Positions 31,258-42,821 of a stretch of DNA of 64,000 nucleotides are shown here, in pieces. The first letter of the stretch is position 1. Every line of letters begins with the position of its first letter. Position numbers and translations under genes: made by a program. Where the stretch lies: contig BCJC01000005.1 in assembly GCA_001600175.1 (NCBI GenBank), positions 1,778,471 through 1,842,470 of the forward strand, read 5' to 3'. Below the pieces are notes generated by a model. The model was not told the origin of the DNA. It made no database searches and saw only the letters and a list, made by a program, of their open reading frames with translations. Source of the DNA: Erythrobasidium yunnanense. Lineage: Eukaryota; Basidiomycota; Cystobasidiomycetes; Erythrobasidiales; Erythrobasidiaceae.

Positions 31258-33269
31258 TTAAGCGTTGTTGACAGCCTGGGGCTTCTGTGCTGGCTTGACG
31301 AGCTTGGAAGTATCGGTAATACCAGGCAGAGGGAAAGTAGTAGCGAAAGCCTCTACGTCCTTAGCGAGCTGCTGGAGCTGCTGTCTGCCTTCGCCATCGC
31401 CCTCTGTAGCGACTCTCAAGAAGTCCTTGAGCAGCTTAGAGCCAGCTTCCTTTTGCAGAGCAAGCGAGATCTGCACGGCTCGGTGGAGGAAGTCGCCGAC
31501 CTTGACCATCTCGTCCTCTTTCATGCTTCGGGAGGTGAGTGCTGAAGTACCGACTCGCACTCCACCTGGTACGAGAGCGGAGGTGTCACCAGTAACGGCG
31601 TTCTAGGGGAGCAAGGCGCGATCAGCCCGATGCTGTGATATAGACATGATTGCAGCCATACCTTGTTGAGAGTGATGTGGCAGAGATCGCAGACTTTCTC
31701 AATCTTGCTTCCAGTCAGACCAAGAGGTCTCAAGTCCCAGAGGGCAAGGTGGTTCTCCGATCCGCCGGTCTGGAGCTTGTAGTCGTACTTCATGAGTTGA
31801 GCAGCGAGCGCAGCACTGTTCTTGATGACCTGCTTGGCGTACTCCTTGAATGCAGGGTCGGCAGCTTGCTTGAGCGCAACGGCGATACCGGCGATGGTCT
31901 AACATGTAAAGCTTGATTAGCGCGGCCCAACAACCGATAGAGTACGATGTTAGCTTACGTTATTGTGAGGACCACCCTGGCAGGCAGGGAAGACAGCATC
32001 GTTGATGCGCTTCTCGAGGTCTGACTCCTTGTCCTTGCGGAAGAAGATCATACCGGCACGAGGACCTCGGAGGGTCTTGTGGCTATATTGACATGCATTG
32101 TTAGCATGTGTTCATGCTATAAACAGTCATAGCATGCGCCTACGTAGTGGTGCAGACGACATCGCAGTATTCGAAGGGGTTGTTCTGGACCTTGGCGGCG
32201 ACGAGACCGGAGATGTGTGCGATATCAGCCATGAGATAAGCACCCTGCTTGTCTGCGATCTTGCGAAGTCTAGCGTAATCCCAGTCTCTGGGGTAGGCGG
32301 AGGCACCGCAGATGACGATTCTTGGCTTGTACAGCTCGGAGTTCTTCTCGAGGCCTTCGTAGTCGATCAAACCAGTCTTGGGATCTACCTGGTATGGCAG
32401 AGATTGGAAGTAGATCGAGGAAGCAGAGATCTTGCGCTTGGCAGTGAAGGCGCCTGAAAGTCAGGGAGTCAGCAACATAAATCGATGATAGCTGAAAACA
32501 TAGAACGAGCCATGGGTCAGATGACCGCCATCAGCAAGGCCTAGCCCCATGATGCGATCCTGAGGCTGAATGAGGGCCGTGAAGGCTGCGAAGTTGGCAG
32601 TTGAGCCGGCATAAGGCTGAACGTTGACGCCCCAAGTCTTGGAGTCTAGATCGAAAGCCTTGAGTGCTCTCTGTTGACATAGTGTCTCCAGCTGGTCGAT
32701 GTACTCGTTTCCACCGTAGAACTAGAAAAGTCGGATAAGCTCGATTCTCGATGCACATGGAAGCCACCCACTCTAGCGCCAGGAAGACCCTCAGAGTACT
32801 TGTTGGTAAGGACTGTAACGTATACGTTAGCTCCTGATCCCGTGCGAACGAGTCTTGGCTGGCCATACATGATCCGTTTGCCTCCATCACGGCGCCCGAA
32901 GTCAAGTTCTCGGAAGCGATGAGCTCAAGACCGCTGAACTGTCTGTATGTCTCATTCTGGATGAGCTGATGAACCTCGGGGTCTGCCTGCTCCAGCGATT
33001 GATAGAGGCACGCGTTCTGGAAATTTTGTTGAATGAGGACCGATTCAAGTCAGAAACGTGAAGCGTAGATTCCAGCGAGCGAGTACGCAGCATACGTAGT
33101 CTGTAGGGACCTGTGTTGAAGCCATTTTGCGGGAAGAAGCTGAAAAGTAGCGGGCAGAGGGAGAAGAAGTCTTGAAGGAAAGAGCAGCAGCCAGAGGTCT
33201 TGATGGCGAAGAGCGGGCGAACGAGCGGGTTGCTCTGATGCTGGCCGTCTGGATGAAACGAGTGCTCAT
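31258..33269 (-). CDS. SHM1: Serine hydroxymethyltransferase, probable mitochondrial form
   Basis: This PLP enzyme interconverts serine and glycine while charging tetrahydrofolate with a one-carbon unit. The N-terminus from 33269 is a clear mitochondrial targeting sequence ([20 protein letters not shown], Arg/Ser/Ala-rich, no acidic residues). A second in-frame ATG at 33125 ([10 protein letters not shown]) could start a cytosolic form. Family blocks include [34 protein letters not shown], the PLP lysine in [38 protein letters not shown] and [14 protein letters not shown]. About eight short introns interrupt the gene. The catalytic core is complete. Confidence 0.93.
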
Positions 33270-33570
33270 CTATGATAGTCAAGACTAATACGAAGATATA
33301 ACACTCTGAAACGCAGTATGTTGAGCTGCGACAAGCCTGACCTCCCTCCCGCTGTACGAGGTCTTACTGCTTTTAGGCCTGCTCGGCCGTCCACGGAATA
33401 TCGCTTCAGAGATACGGCGATGCATGGCCTCGAGGAAGCTCATGCAACCTCGTCAAGCCCGTAGGCTCTCTCAATCTATGGACTGTCCACGATCCTCGGG
33501 CAATGGAAGCCGGCGCATCCGGAGTCTCTTCTCTGGTTTGCAGTCAAGTTATATCTATCGCATTACGATC
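33270..33570. other. Intergenic region upstream of the hydroxymethyltransferase gene
   Basis: The 301 bases hold the promoter of the minus-strand hydroxymethyltransferase gene and the 3' end of the RING gene. No TATA box or RNA gene is visible. Confidence 0.45.
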
Positions 33571-34235
33571 CTACATGCTGTTCCCTACTGGTATCACCTT
33601 CCGCCTGCAGATAGGACAGCTGTTGCAGATATGCAGCCATGAAGCGATACAGCCCTGGGAAGAGCATCAGCCGAGGTCCTACGTTGAAGGCATCTGTCAC
33701 ATACTCTATGCATCATATGCTGGCATGGGAGCTTGACGAAGAGGCCATTTCTTTCGGTCAGACCAGCTGATTTAGTCGACATCGTTACTTCTTCTTCGCT
33801 ATGCAAGCATATCGGACAAGACTGGTCGCAGACCACCTTTTCAGACGTTATCATCTCAATGACATCTTCTGGTAGTCCAAGCTGCTTGCTTTCGGATCGT
33901 TCGTCCAGCTCCTCCAGTACATATGCATAATCTGTCAAGCAGGGTCGTAACAAGAGCACCAGAAGCATGATGCAGCCAATTGGAAAGTGTGCCATGAAGT
34001 GCAAGGCTACCTGGAGGCGCTGCGAGATGTCCGTCTCCTGGAAGCCATGAAGTCGAGCCCACCTATCTTGCAGAGTTATGGTTTGATGGATGGCGTGAAG
34101 GTGCAGTGTTATTCCAGTGAGCAACAGAGCGTACTGCGTGGTTCTGAAGACGGCAACAAGATGCGAGCGCCGCTTTCATTGGTTGAGCCAGTCAGGAAGA
34201 GTCGGCACTGCGCTGCTGTACAAAGAGCCTTCCAT
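33571..34235 (-). CDS. Small membrane RING-H2 protein, probable E3 ubiquitin ligase
   Basis: The C-terminal half is a RING-H2 finger: CPICLHSEEEV, then after about 20 residues FVKLPCQHMMHR|GCIASWLHICNSCPICRR (split by an intron whose removal supplies the sixth cysteine), giving the C3H2C3 spacing of E2-binding RINGs. Upstream are two hydrophobic segments (around TTQYALLLTGITLHL and FMAHFPIGCIMLLVLLLRP), so it is probably membrane anchored with the RING in the cytosol. The protein ends VIPVGNSM. The 5' end is uncertain: I use the ATG at 34235 with an intron that removes an in-frame TGA. It is not an orthologue I can name. Ubiquitin ligase activity is inferred from the RING alone. Confidence 0.62.
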
Positions 34236-34638
34236 GGTCGTGGGTTGTTAAAGTATGACGAGCTAAGAGCTGTGGGCACCACTGCATCAAGTTCATGACC
34301 CAAAGGCGCTCGGACTATGGCCGATCACGTACCCTTGACAATATTTGGCCTTAATACTAACTCAACCCGGCTCAAAGCTCATGGCAATGACATCCAAAGC
34401 GTGAAGTCTGGATGCTCAAGACGACAGGATACTCGTACAGTTGAGTTGCGACGCCAAATGCTCCACATCTTTGAGCTCGGAGGTCCGTAGCTGCCAGCAG
34501 CTGCGCACAATCAGGGCCTCGCGCCGCTGTCTAATTCTCTCAAACAGCCACAAAGCTGACTCTTCGGCTTCCGAGGCCCGCCTCGCTAAGTGAGCGATCC
34601 CGACTCAAGCCAGGTACAGTACCAGCTGAGGCTACACT
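34236..34638. other. Intergenic region between RING gene and orphan gene
   Basis: About 400 bases without a convincing gene, between two minus-strand genes. A 65-codon minus-strand frame here (34303-34109) overlaps the uncertain 5' end of the RING gene and may include part of its leader. Confidence 0.4.
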
Positions 34639-35184
34639 TTACGTGGTAGTCTTGGGTGGCTTGTATTCCCCTCTTGATACGAGCCTGTAAGTCGGGCTCC
34701 GACGACGCTTGGTGACTTGTATGTCGAATCGGGAGCTTGTATACTCGTCGAGCCATTCCAAGGCCGCCTGTTCCGCTTTCTCTGTCGTTCTGTAGTCCAT
34801 TGAGATGTCCCATGCTCGTTTCAGCATCTTACCGAGCTTGTTGAACCAAAACTCTGCCTCTGCCTGGCCCATGCTGGCTCCAAGCAACTCTTGCAGGTCG
34901 AACTGTTGAGACATGAACTCGCTTTCTGGATGATCGAAGCAGAGCCCTACCGCTGAGACTGACCTGCACCCTGGGGAGTATGAGCTGAAGTCTAGATAGA
35001 AGTCCATCCTGTAATCGCAGGGACCACGCGCGATCGAGGTCACAGAGGAGCTACCGCGGCGCCTGACTGACGACACCGATGTACGTCGCTTCGTCTGAGG
35101 TGGACTAATGAATCCGGCTCTGCTGCCCGGAATCGAAGGAGTCGATTGCCGCCTTGGAGTAGTTGCAGTCGCAGGTCGGTTCAT
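34639..35184 (-). CDS. Orphan protein, paralog of 37577-38215
   Basis: A single exon encodes 181 residues. The N-terminal third is rich in Ser, Thr, Arg and Pro and looks disordered. A conserved core starts at about residue 58: DFYLDFSSYSPGCRSVSAVG, then QQFDLQELLGAS, RAWDISMD and LDEYTSSRFDIQVTKR. The gene at 37577-38215 has the same core in the same order (NFYVNFTSHIPGNKSLQAFG, QVFDLKCLLDTS, HVWDISAD, LDQYTTSHFEIHVSQG). No signal peptide, membrane segment or known domain. The two copies flank the MFS transporter gene, both on the minus strand. Confidence 0.65.
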   Translation of the reverse strand: MNRPATATTPRRQSTPSIPGSRAGFISPPQTKRRTSVSSVRRRGSSSVTSIARGPCDYRMDFYLDFSSYSPGCRSVSAVGLCFDHPESEFMSQQFDLQELLGASMGQAEAEFWFNKLGKMLKRAWDISMDYRTTEKAEQAALEWLDEYTSSRFDIQVTKRRRSPTYRLVSRGEYKPPKTTT

Positions 35185-35440
35185 ATTGCTGTTTAAGAGA
35201 TGCTTTCTTGTACACTCTGGTGTTGTGAAGACATTGAACAGCCCCTCGTCTAGCTAGCCAAGTGACCTAGGTATCATTAGCCTTTGATGCAAGACCGCCT
35301 GGGAGCCAGCTACAAAGATTGAAGGGGATAGGATCATATGCTTGGAAGGTTTATGCTGCTGCCATGGCATGCTGTGAAAGCGATCTTCCTTGACGGTTCT
35401 TGCGCTTGAGATAGCCGCGACTCATAGGCCAACGGACACT

Positions 35441-37340
35441 ATGTCAGGCCACGCAGCAGAGCTACAGCATGATTCGCCAACGTATCCGCCGGCCTCCGCT
35501 GCTGCTTCAATGCAAGATACCGAAAGCGCGTCGAATCTTGCTGCCTCGATACCGCAAGTCGCGCCAACAGACGAAGGATACGCCTGGGTATTTCTCGCTG
35601 CTGCATTTACGCTAGGTAGCGTTCTCCTCTCGTTGATCTTGGACTCCGCCCGTCTGAGACGCTTGCATTACCTTCTCCTCTTATGCGTTCATCCTGAAAG
35701 AAACCTTGGTCTGGTTCGCAAGATGCAGCTCTTCGCTCTCAAGCAAATGCTAATGATGCTGCATATTACTCAGGGGCTATGGCTTTGCAGTCGGCATCTT
35801 CCATCAGTACTGGGTCTCCGTTCTCTTTCCGGGACCTGAAGCGACAGGAACGATCACCGCTGCTGCTACATTGTTGACTGGCCTCATGTACATGAGTGCA
35901 GTCGCTTTTGGACCTCTGCTCACGCGATACCCCGAACATCGACAAAAGCTTCAGCTTCTGGGCTTGAGTTCGTCAGTTCTCGGCATTGTGCTATCTGGTA
36001 TCGCAACGAAGCCGTGGCATCTAATAGTAACAGCTGGAATGCTCTATCCTATTGGTGGAGGCAAGAAGCCTGGAAAGATCCAGCTATAGACGCAACTCTG
36101 ACACCAGTCGATGCAGGCTTGGCATATCTTCCGGCAGCGACGCTCGTCTTCGAATGGTTTGGCAGGCGGAGAGGGCTCGCCAGTGGGGTGCGTGTCACAT
36201 GCCGTACGTCCAACCTTTCTGACAGTCTCGCAGATCATGTACTCTGGCACTGGCTTTGGAGGAGCTGTGAGCCTACCACGGTCTTATCCTTACTCGCCCC
36301 CTCAAAGTGTTGCAGGTGTTTCCCTTCATCATACAAGCTCTCCTGGATCGCTTCAGCTATAAAGCTGCTGTAATCTCGCTAGTACGCCCAGCACTCGATA
36401 CATCGACTATTAATTCTAATTTCGTGTTACAGGGCCTCGGTTATGGACTTATTGGCGTTGTAGCCATCTTTTTGATACGTGAACGCATCCCGGTGCCGAA
36501 AAGGACCAAGACTGCACCTCGTCGCAAGATTCCTCTCGGATTCGCCAAACGAAACACATTCTGGTGGTTCACAGCAACGATACTCCTTACATCGCTTGGA
36601 AACTTTCTGCCCTCAGTATACCTGCCGAGTTTTGCTGCAGACATCGGCTTGAGCAGTACTACTGGGACGCTGCTGGTTTCCATCATGAAGTGAGTCTGCC
36701 GCACTCTCACAATAGTCATACTGAGAGGTCCTCACAGCGCTGCATCGGTCGGTGAGCAGAGATACCTCCTTTACTTCGAAAAGCAGGACTAATGATGGAC
36801 TAGCTGGCCTCCTTATACTCGGCTGGCTCAGTGACAGATGGCCAACGCGCTTGGTTGTCGCGCTGAGCTGCTGGGGATCTGCTCTAAGCTGCTTCCTGCT
36901 GTGGGGAATGGCTACTTCAACAAGCTTGCTTGTCGTTTTCGCCTTGCTTTTCGGCTTTACTGCGCTGTCTTTTGCAGCAGTATGGACCAAGCTCATCACA
37001 ATCATCAGTCAAGACGAGCCTTTGCAAATACCTACCATCTTTTCTATATTCGCATTTGGTAAATTTGTGCGCTTACGACAGTGTGAAGGATGCTGAAATT
37101 GTACAGGCCGGGGGGTTGGCAATGTGCTCAGTGGGCCCATAAGTAATGCCTTATTACAAAGTGGACGATTACATAACGCCAAATTTGGCTACGGAGTCGG
37201 AAGCTATGTAAGCTGCTCTGATTCGGTGAGTGTCCAAAACTGATGCGAGATTGCAGGGTCCGCTGCTTTTGTATACGGGCGGGATCATCGCGGCCGGTTC
37301 AGTAACGGGAATGCTATACAAGGATCGGAAGCAGCAGTAA
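35441..37340 (+). CDS. MFS transporter, monocarboxylate-porter-like
   Basis: This is a 12-TM major facilitator of the fungal monocarboxylate-transporter-like group. The N-terminus is a Ser/Ala/Gln-rich cytosolic segment ending PTDEGYAWVFLAAAFTL, the group's typical lead into TM1. Later blocks are FHQYWVSVLFPGPEATGTI, TLLTGLMYMSAVAFGP, TKPWHLIVTAGMLYPIGG, the loop motif FEWFGRRRGLASG, IMYSGTGFGGA, and GWLSDRWPTRLVV. Several short introns are clear in the middle; the first intron or introns (35615-35780) are not resolved. The end reads LLLYTGGIIAAGSVTGMLY and KDRKQQ. Transport direction and substrate are unknown; true monocarboxylate transport is unproven for most fungal members. Confidence 0.78.
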
Positions 37341-37576
37341 AGTATAGTAGGGCGCAGTTCCTGCCACACGGCCATATTGTGCCTCTTCAAGCACAGGGCC
37401 GCAAGCTTCTGCTTTCTTGAGTCAAGCGTTTGCAAAATCATAAAAAATGTATTACTGGACCAGCCAGTCATACAACAAGCCGAAGGGATCTGTTGCGAAC
37501 GTTTGCTAGTTAAGCACGGCCAAGGTCTTGCATGGGCGATCGAACGCAAGCGTTGAGTATCTTCCAGTATTAGGGA

Positions 37577-38215
37577 TTATCTTCTAGCATTGTTACCGGA
37601 TGAGGTAGAAGCTAGGCTCGGCCTTCGCCTCTTTATGTTCGTGAAGCTGGAGGATAGGCCTCGCGCGACGCCTGGTCTGCCGTTGGTAGTGTTTGATGGG
37701 GCTTTTTTGACCAGCCTGAAATACTCTTCAAACAGTATCGATTGGTTTGAAATGCCCTGTGACACATGAATCTCGAAATGAGAGGTCGTGTACTGATCAA
37801 GTTTAGCTCTAGCTGCTTCTTTCTCTTCACTTGTCTTCTTCGGATCCGCTGATATGTCCCATACGTGTCTTGATGCCTTGGCCAAAGTTACCCGCAGATC
37901 CTTCGCCTCCTGAGCCTCAAAGCTGGTGTCAAGCAAACACTTCAGGTCAAACACTTGCATATCGTACTCTTCTTGCATCGGGTCACTGGAAAACGGAGCC
38001 ACGCCGAACGCTTGCAGAGATTTATTGCCGGGGATATGTGAAGTGAAATTGACGTAGAAGTTTAGGATGTATACGGATGGAACTATAGTGAAAGAGGATG
38101 CTGAAGATGTCTTGTTGTTCTTGCTCCCATGCTGACTACCTACGGAAGCCACAGATCCCTGTCGACTACTTCTTGTAGATGCCAGGCTCGACTTGCGCGA
38201 TGGGTTTCGATTCAT
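37577..38215 (-). CDS. Orphan protein, paralog of 34639-35184
   Basis: A single exon encodes 212 residues. Both ends are low-complexity and rich in Ser, Arg and Asn (MNRNPSRKSSLASTRSSRQG at the start; LASTSSGNNARR at the end). The central 110 residues hold the core shared with 34639-35184, including NFYVNFTSHIPGNKS, FDLKCLLDTSFEAQ, HVWDISADPKK and LDQYTTSHFEIHVS. Both proteins begin MNR followed by a Ser/Arg-rich leader. I recognise no family. The shared order, strand and single-exon structure make common descent very likely. Confidence 0.65.
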   Translation of the reverse strand: MNRNPSRKSSLASTRSSRQGSVASVGSQHGSKNNKTSSASSFTIVPSVYILNFYVNFTSHIPGNKSLQAFGVAPFSSDPMQEEYDMQVFDLKCLLDTSFEAQEAKDLRVTLAKASRHVWDISADPKKTSEEKEAARAKLDQYTTSHFEIHVSQGISNQSILFEEYFRLVKKAPSNTTNGRPGVARGLSSSFTNIKRRRPSLASTSSGNNARR

Positions 38216-38582
38216 CTTGACTGTCCGTGCTGTGTGTTGTCGAAAGCGGCTTGACGCTTATACCGATAAGCAGGACATATAGCAAGTCCGGAACAATCCC
38301 TTTTCTGCCCTTGTCCAGAATCTAGAGCATTGAAAGGCCGGACTGGATATTGTACGAGATGCGGACCTGTGCTAGCAGCGTACGTGACCTCCCTGGGAAG
38401 CTTGTAGCGTTAGATCAGTAAAGATGTGAGAGACTACACGCGGGGTATATACAGCAAACGAGCGTGGTTCCACTGTTATCAGCTGCGCTGAAGGAGATGG
38501 AGACATGTGAGTAGAAATCTTCCTTATTCTGTAAGGATGCAATTAGCGACTCCAAGAGCTATAGTCTGATCGGGCAAGGATG
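38216..38582. other. Intergenic region
   Basis: About 367 bases between two minus-strand genes. It should hold the promoter of the orphan gene at 37577-38215 and the 3' end of the expansin-like gene. No gene or structured RNA is visible. Confidence 0.45.
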
Positions 38583-39951
38583 TCAGCATTCTGGAGTGAT
38601 TGTATCGACTATGCAGTCACTCACATCAGCTTCGCATGAAGTGGAAGATGCACACGGCGTGACTGTGCCCCAGGAAGCGCTGCCTGGAGCTGTTCCAGCG
38701 GCACAGATTTGCTTGTGCTTACTGCCAGCGCATCGATAGCCACCGATAGGTATTCCATCACACTTTCCAGGAGGTGGTATTCCCGCGAAAGCGTGCGCGT
38801 CTGCCTGAGCCTGACTAATGCATATAGCATATCCTGCTCCGGCGCCATTAGGATCACAGAATGTACCGCCTGCGCACTGTGTCCAGTACATTTCGTATCT
38901 TCCTAGCGTGGCCGGTCCACCCCAGCTATCTACGCTGCAGATACCTTGAGCTTTGCCATCTTAAGAGCACGTCACCTTTCCAAGATCGGCAGTAGGGCAG
39001 CCTGAATATTTGTCAACATATGCAGGATTGCTGGTTCCTAATGCTATCTTGCGTGGCTGCCATTTGTCCGGCTCCTCTGAGGGGCCAGGAATCTGATGGT
39101 CAAGAATACGCCATTCGACGTTATGGTAACGCCCATCAGTGCATCCGTTGGGTCCCCAGATATTCTTAAATTCCGGGACGCTCAGATCAACGCCACTGTA
39201 TCAAGTATCAGACAGCCGCACTTCTGTGAAGCATGCTTGACTTACCCATTGCACTTCTCGCATCCATCCCAGACAATGTAGCTAGGAACACTGCATCAGA
39301 GGGGTTTGCCGATGTGATTGAAACGGTGAGGCCTACTTTCCGAAGTCTTTCGTCTCTCCTGTAGCTGCGTTCTTTGCAGAGATGACTACTTCCTTGGGAC
39401 CAATTGTTGTAAAGCAGCTCTCTCTGTATAGCTACCATCTTTAGATCACCCTTCTCTGCCATTGTCTTCTGCAGGGAAGTAACGACACTTTCGCAGAGAG
39501 TCAGGGCCTTCGACTCGGGAAAGACCCAAGTCCCTGGCGTCGCACCACAGACGGAGTCTTGCGGGGTTTCGGCCATATCCTGCTGAATAGCTTAGATCGG
39601 AAATGTCCCGAATGACGAACAAAACTCACCCAGTAGTAGGTGTTATCCCTGGGAAGCTGTCAGCTGTAGTCTATCGTCTAAGAAGTCTGCAACCCACCCC
39701 ACACCTTTATGGAGTACATTGCGCATGGTACCATCGCCGCCTTTGTATTGATCTCGTTTGATTAGAGTGCTTGAGTTGCTACTTGCAGCTCGCTCTGTCA
39801 AGTCCTTTGCTTGTACAGTACGACCAAGCAGATCAACTGCAGGTCTGTACCGCTTGGCAAATTTGTCGTGATTGGCATGATTGCGGGCGTGGAAGTGTGC
39901 GGAAGCCAATTGGGTCGCAAGAAGAGCGCAGACTACCAGAGTCAACGCCAT
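38583..39951 (-). CDS. Secreted expansin-like protein with Cys-rich C-terminal domain (in-frame stop)
   Basis: A signal peptide (MALTLVVCALLATQLASA) leads into a His/Lys-rich pro-region with KR sites. A double-psi beta-barrel-like domain follows: KEVVISAKNAATGET, SYIVWDGCEKCNG|GVDLSVPEFKNIWG and HNVEWRILD resemble the end of RlpA/expansin domain 1. Beyond KVTCS the frame meets TAA (38963-38961) and then continues for about 120 residues without another stop: DGKAQGICSVDSWGG, YWTQCAGGTFCDP, PPGKCDGIPIGGYRC and EADVSDCIVDTITPEC, a Cys-rich pattern like a carbohydrate-binding module. No plausible intron removes the TAA. So either the gene is shortened, this is a sequencing error, or the stop is read through. 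Introns number about five. Function as a wall-loosening or wall-binding protein is inferred. Confidence 0.6.
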
Positions 39952-40333
39952 CGTATTGACAGTTGGTGATAGCTGTGATGTCTGGATGTAGGCTAGCAGA
40001 CTACTGCCGTTCTAACCTTCGGTGCTGCTGCTTAAGGCCTTTGTTCATCAGTATCCGAACAAGGCTGGCGTCCATCCAGCTTGCGAGGAAGTCGAAGTGT
40101 GTGGACTTCTTTCAGCAAGGTTCGCAGACTGCTGGAGAGCTTGAAGATGTCTGGAAAGCAGAGACCTTGTAACGGACCATTTGCCGGCAGAGATGTAGAC
40201 GCGACGTGAGCCTGAAGGTACGTATCTTGCAGACAGGTAGATGTCACAATACTCGTCATCCGAGGTGAAGCGCTACGCCGTAATTTGACATCGGTCTTCG
40301 CTCTTCTGCCCACTTCGTCAATTTAGCGAAGCG
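39952..40333. other. Divergent promoter region (expansin-like / MSS116)
   Basis: This 382-base stretch lies between divergent starts. Short open frames occur on both strands with no family character. I see no clear TATA box. Confidence 0.45.
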
Positions 40334-42821
40334 ATGCTTTCGCGGAATCTTCTGGGCACGTTTGCTCGTCAAAGGCTACTTGTTACACGCACGTCAGCCG
40401 GTACGTCTGCCCCGTCGAATTGGTCGAGAAGCTACAAAGCTGACTGCAATTTTTGCGTTGACCTTTCGAAAAATTCTAGCTCTGAGACTTTCGAGCCGCT
40501 TGGAATCGACATATGCTTCGTCACACGCATCTACAAGCTCGCATGATGGCTTCGCACCGCTTCTCAAGTCACGTCCGACTTCAGCTGGACGCATAAAGCC
40601 TTTCTTTGCTGCGACATCGTCACCATCAGCTAGCGAGACTGCTACTCCTTCTAATACTCCTGAAGATGTGATTGAAGTCAAGAAGACCGAAAGCAATGAA
40701 GTTTCTGCGAATAGCTTCACGACCTTGAAGCCGCACATCAAGTTCCCGATCTACAAAGCCCTTACCGAGTCTCCTTTCCAATTCAAGACCATGTCTGCAG
40801 TACAAGAAAGAGTGTTGGGCTTGCTGCCGGAGTTGGCTGCACCAAGAGCTCGAGGTGCACCCAAAGCCGAAGTCAACGAGAATGCAGATATCACAGCGAG
40901 AGGGAAACGCCAGATGGCTACAGACTTGCTTGTCAAAGCAAAGACTGGTACAGGAAAGACGGTTGCTTTCCTGGTGCCTGCGTTGGAAGCCAGACATCGC
41001 GATCTGAAGGAGGAAGCGCGTAGATTCGCAGCAGAGAACCCGAAGTGAGCGTCGATACGAGACAGAATGTCGACAAATCTGTCTGCTGACAACAGCGTGG
41101 TCTCTTCCAGTGCCGACTTGCATACCAAATCCCGACACCTTAAGCAATACGAAGTAGATAGCGTTGGCGCTGTGATTCTCTCGCCGACTCGAGAACTTGC
41201 GACACAGATTGCTACAGAAGCTACTCGTCTTCTTCACCATCAGAAAGGCTGGGGTGTTCAGCTCTTCATCGGAGGAGCCAGCAAAGGACGTCAGTTCGGC
41301 GAATTCTATCGAGGCAGACGAGATATACTTGTCGCAACTCCGGGACGGCTGATCGATATGCTGGACGATCCGCGAGTGTTCAAAGCAGTCAGCGATGCCA
41401 AGATGCTCATCTTCGACGAGGCCGATACTCTTCTCGATATGGGTTTCAAAGACCAGATCAAGGAGATCGTAGATACACTACCTCCGAAGGACAAGCGCCA
41501 GACTTTCATGTTCTCGGCCACCGTCAGCAAAGAAGTTCAGCAAATTGCGAAGGCCTCGTTGAAGTCAGACCATACTTTCATCGACTGTGTGCCTGCAAAC
41601 GAGACGAACTCGCATCTCCATATCCCTCAATACCAAACTATCTTGTCACAACCTTCTCAGCAAATACCGCATATTTTCAATCTTCTAGCCCAAGATGCGC
41701 TTCTGCACCCACAAGGCGGAAAAGCCATCATCTTCTTGCCCACGACGAAGTTGACAGAAATGTTCGCCCTGGTCGTGAAAGCCATGCGGTCCTCGCTGCC
41801 GTGGGGCATTCGCAACACGACGGTTCTCGAGATGCACGCTCAAAAGACACAAGCTGCAAGAGACAGGTGTAGCGAAGACTTCAGAAATGCAAAGGGCCCT
41901 GGATACACCATCCTGGTGACCACAGACGTCAGTGCGCGCGGTGTCGACTATCCTGGAGTGACGCGGGTCATCCAGGTCGGTATACCCCCAAGCAAAGACA
42001 ACTATGTCCACAGAGTAGGCAGAACAGGTAGGGCAGGGAAAGAAGGAAGAGGCGATATCGTATTGCAGTCCTGGGAGGCATCATACGTGCCTTACCAGTT
42101 ACAGAAGATGCCTCTCAAGACTATCAGTCCAGACGATGTCCAGACCGAGGTGGAAGCTCTCGCTACAGAGATCGATGCGAACCCTCCCAAAGCGACACCG
42201 CCGGCAAGAAGTGAGTATGGGCGTCAGAATCGTCACGATAGAAGATCAACATATGGATCCAGATATGAAGCCCCAGCAGTCATGGAGACCCCTATACTAC
42301 CTCGCATCCAGAATTTCCCCACAAAGCTCACCGAGATGATCTTGCCTGAGTTCAGCGAAGAGCACGTCTCGGAAGCTTTCGGCTCGATGTTGGGCTTCTA
42401 CGCTGGCCACTCCAGCGAGTTGCGGGCCTCTAAGTCCGATATTCTCGAAGGACTGCGTTCATGGTCAGTCGAGGCAGGTGGACTCCCCAGACCTCCAACC
42501 ACTTCACCAGAGTTCCTCTCAAAGATCGGTATCAACATCAAGAGCAGGAGCTTCACTGCTCGAGCAGGCTTCGGTATCACTCGCAAAGACAGAAACTTTG
42601 GTATGAACGACAGACGCGACGGCTACCAAGCTCTGCGTAACAGCGGAGGGCGAGGCGGATTCGACAGGGATTCCCGCAGAGGCGGCTTCGATCGAGGGTC
42701 GCGCGACGGAGGTTCCAGGCGCAGCGACTTTGACGGCGGCAAACCATCTTTCCGCTCTTCTGACAACGATAGACGACCTTCATTCGGAAGCGGACGAAGG
42801 AGCGAGCGCTTGCCGTTTTAA
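40334..42821 (+). CDS. MSS116: Mitochondrial DEAD-box RNA helicase (Mss116-like)
   Basis: Mss116 is an ATP-dependent RNA chaperone for mitochondrial intron splicing and translation. Exons 40334-40400, 40480-41044 and 41096-42821 give 785 residues. The N-terminus is a mitochondrial targeting sequence (MLSRNLLGTFARQRLLVTRT). Helicase motifs in order: AKTGTGKT (Walker A), PTRELA, GGASKGRQ, TPGR, DEAD within IFDEADTLLDMGF, SAT, IIFLPTTK, TDVSARGVDYPGV and HRVGRTGRAG. The C-terminus after about residue 690 is rich in Arg, Gly, Asp and Ser (RGGFDRDSRRGGFDRGS), the expected RNA-binding tail. An insert between the Walker A region and PTRELA is typical of the fungal enzymes. All core motifs are intact. 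Confidence 0.92.
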
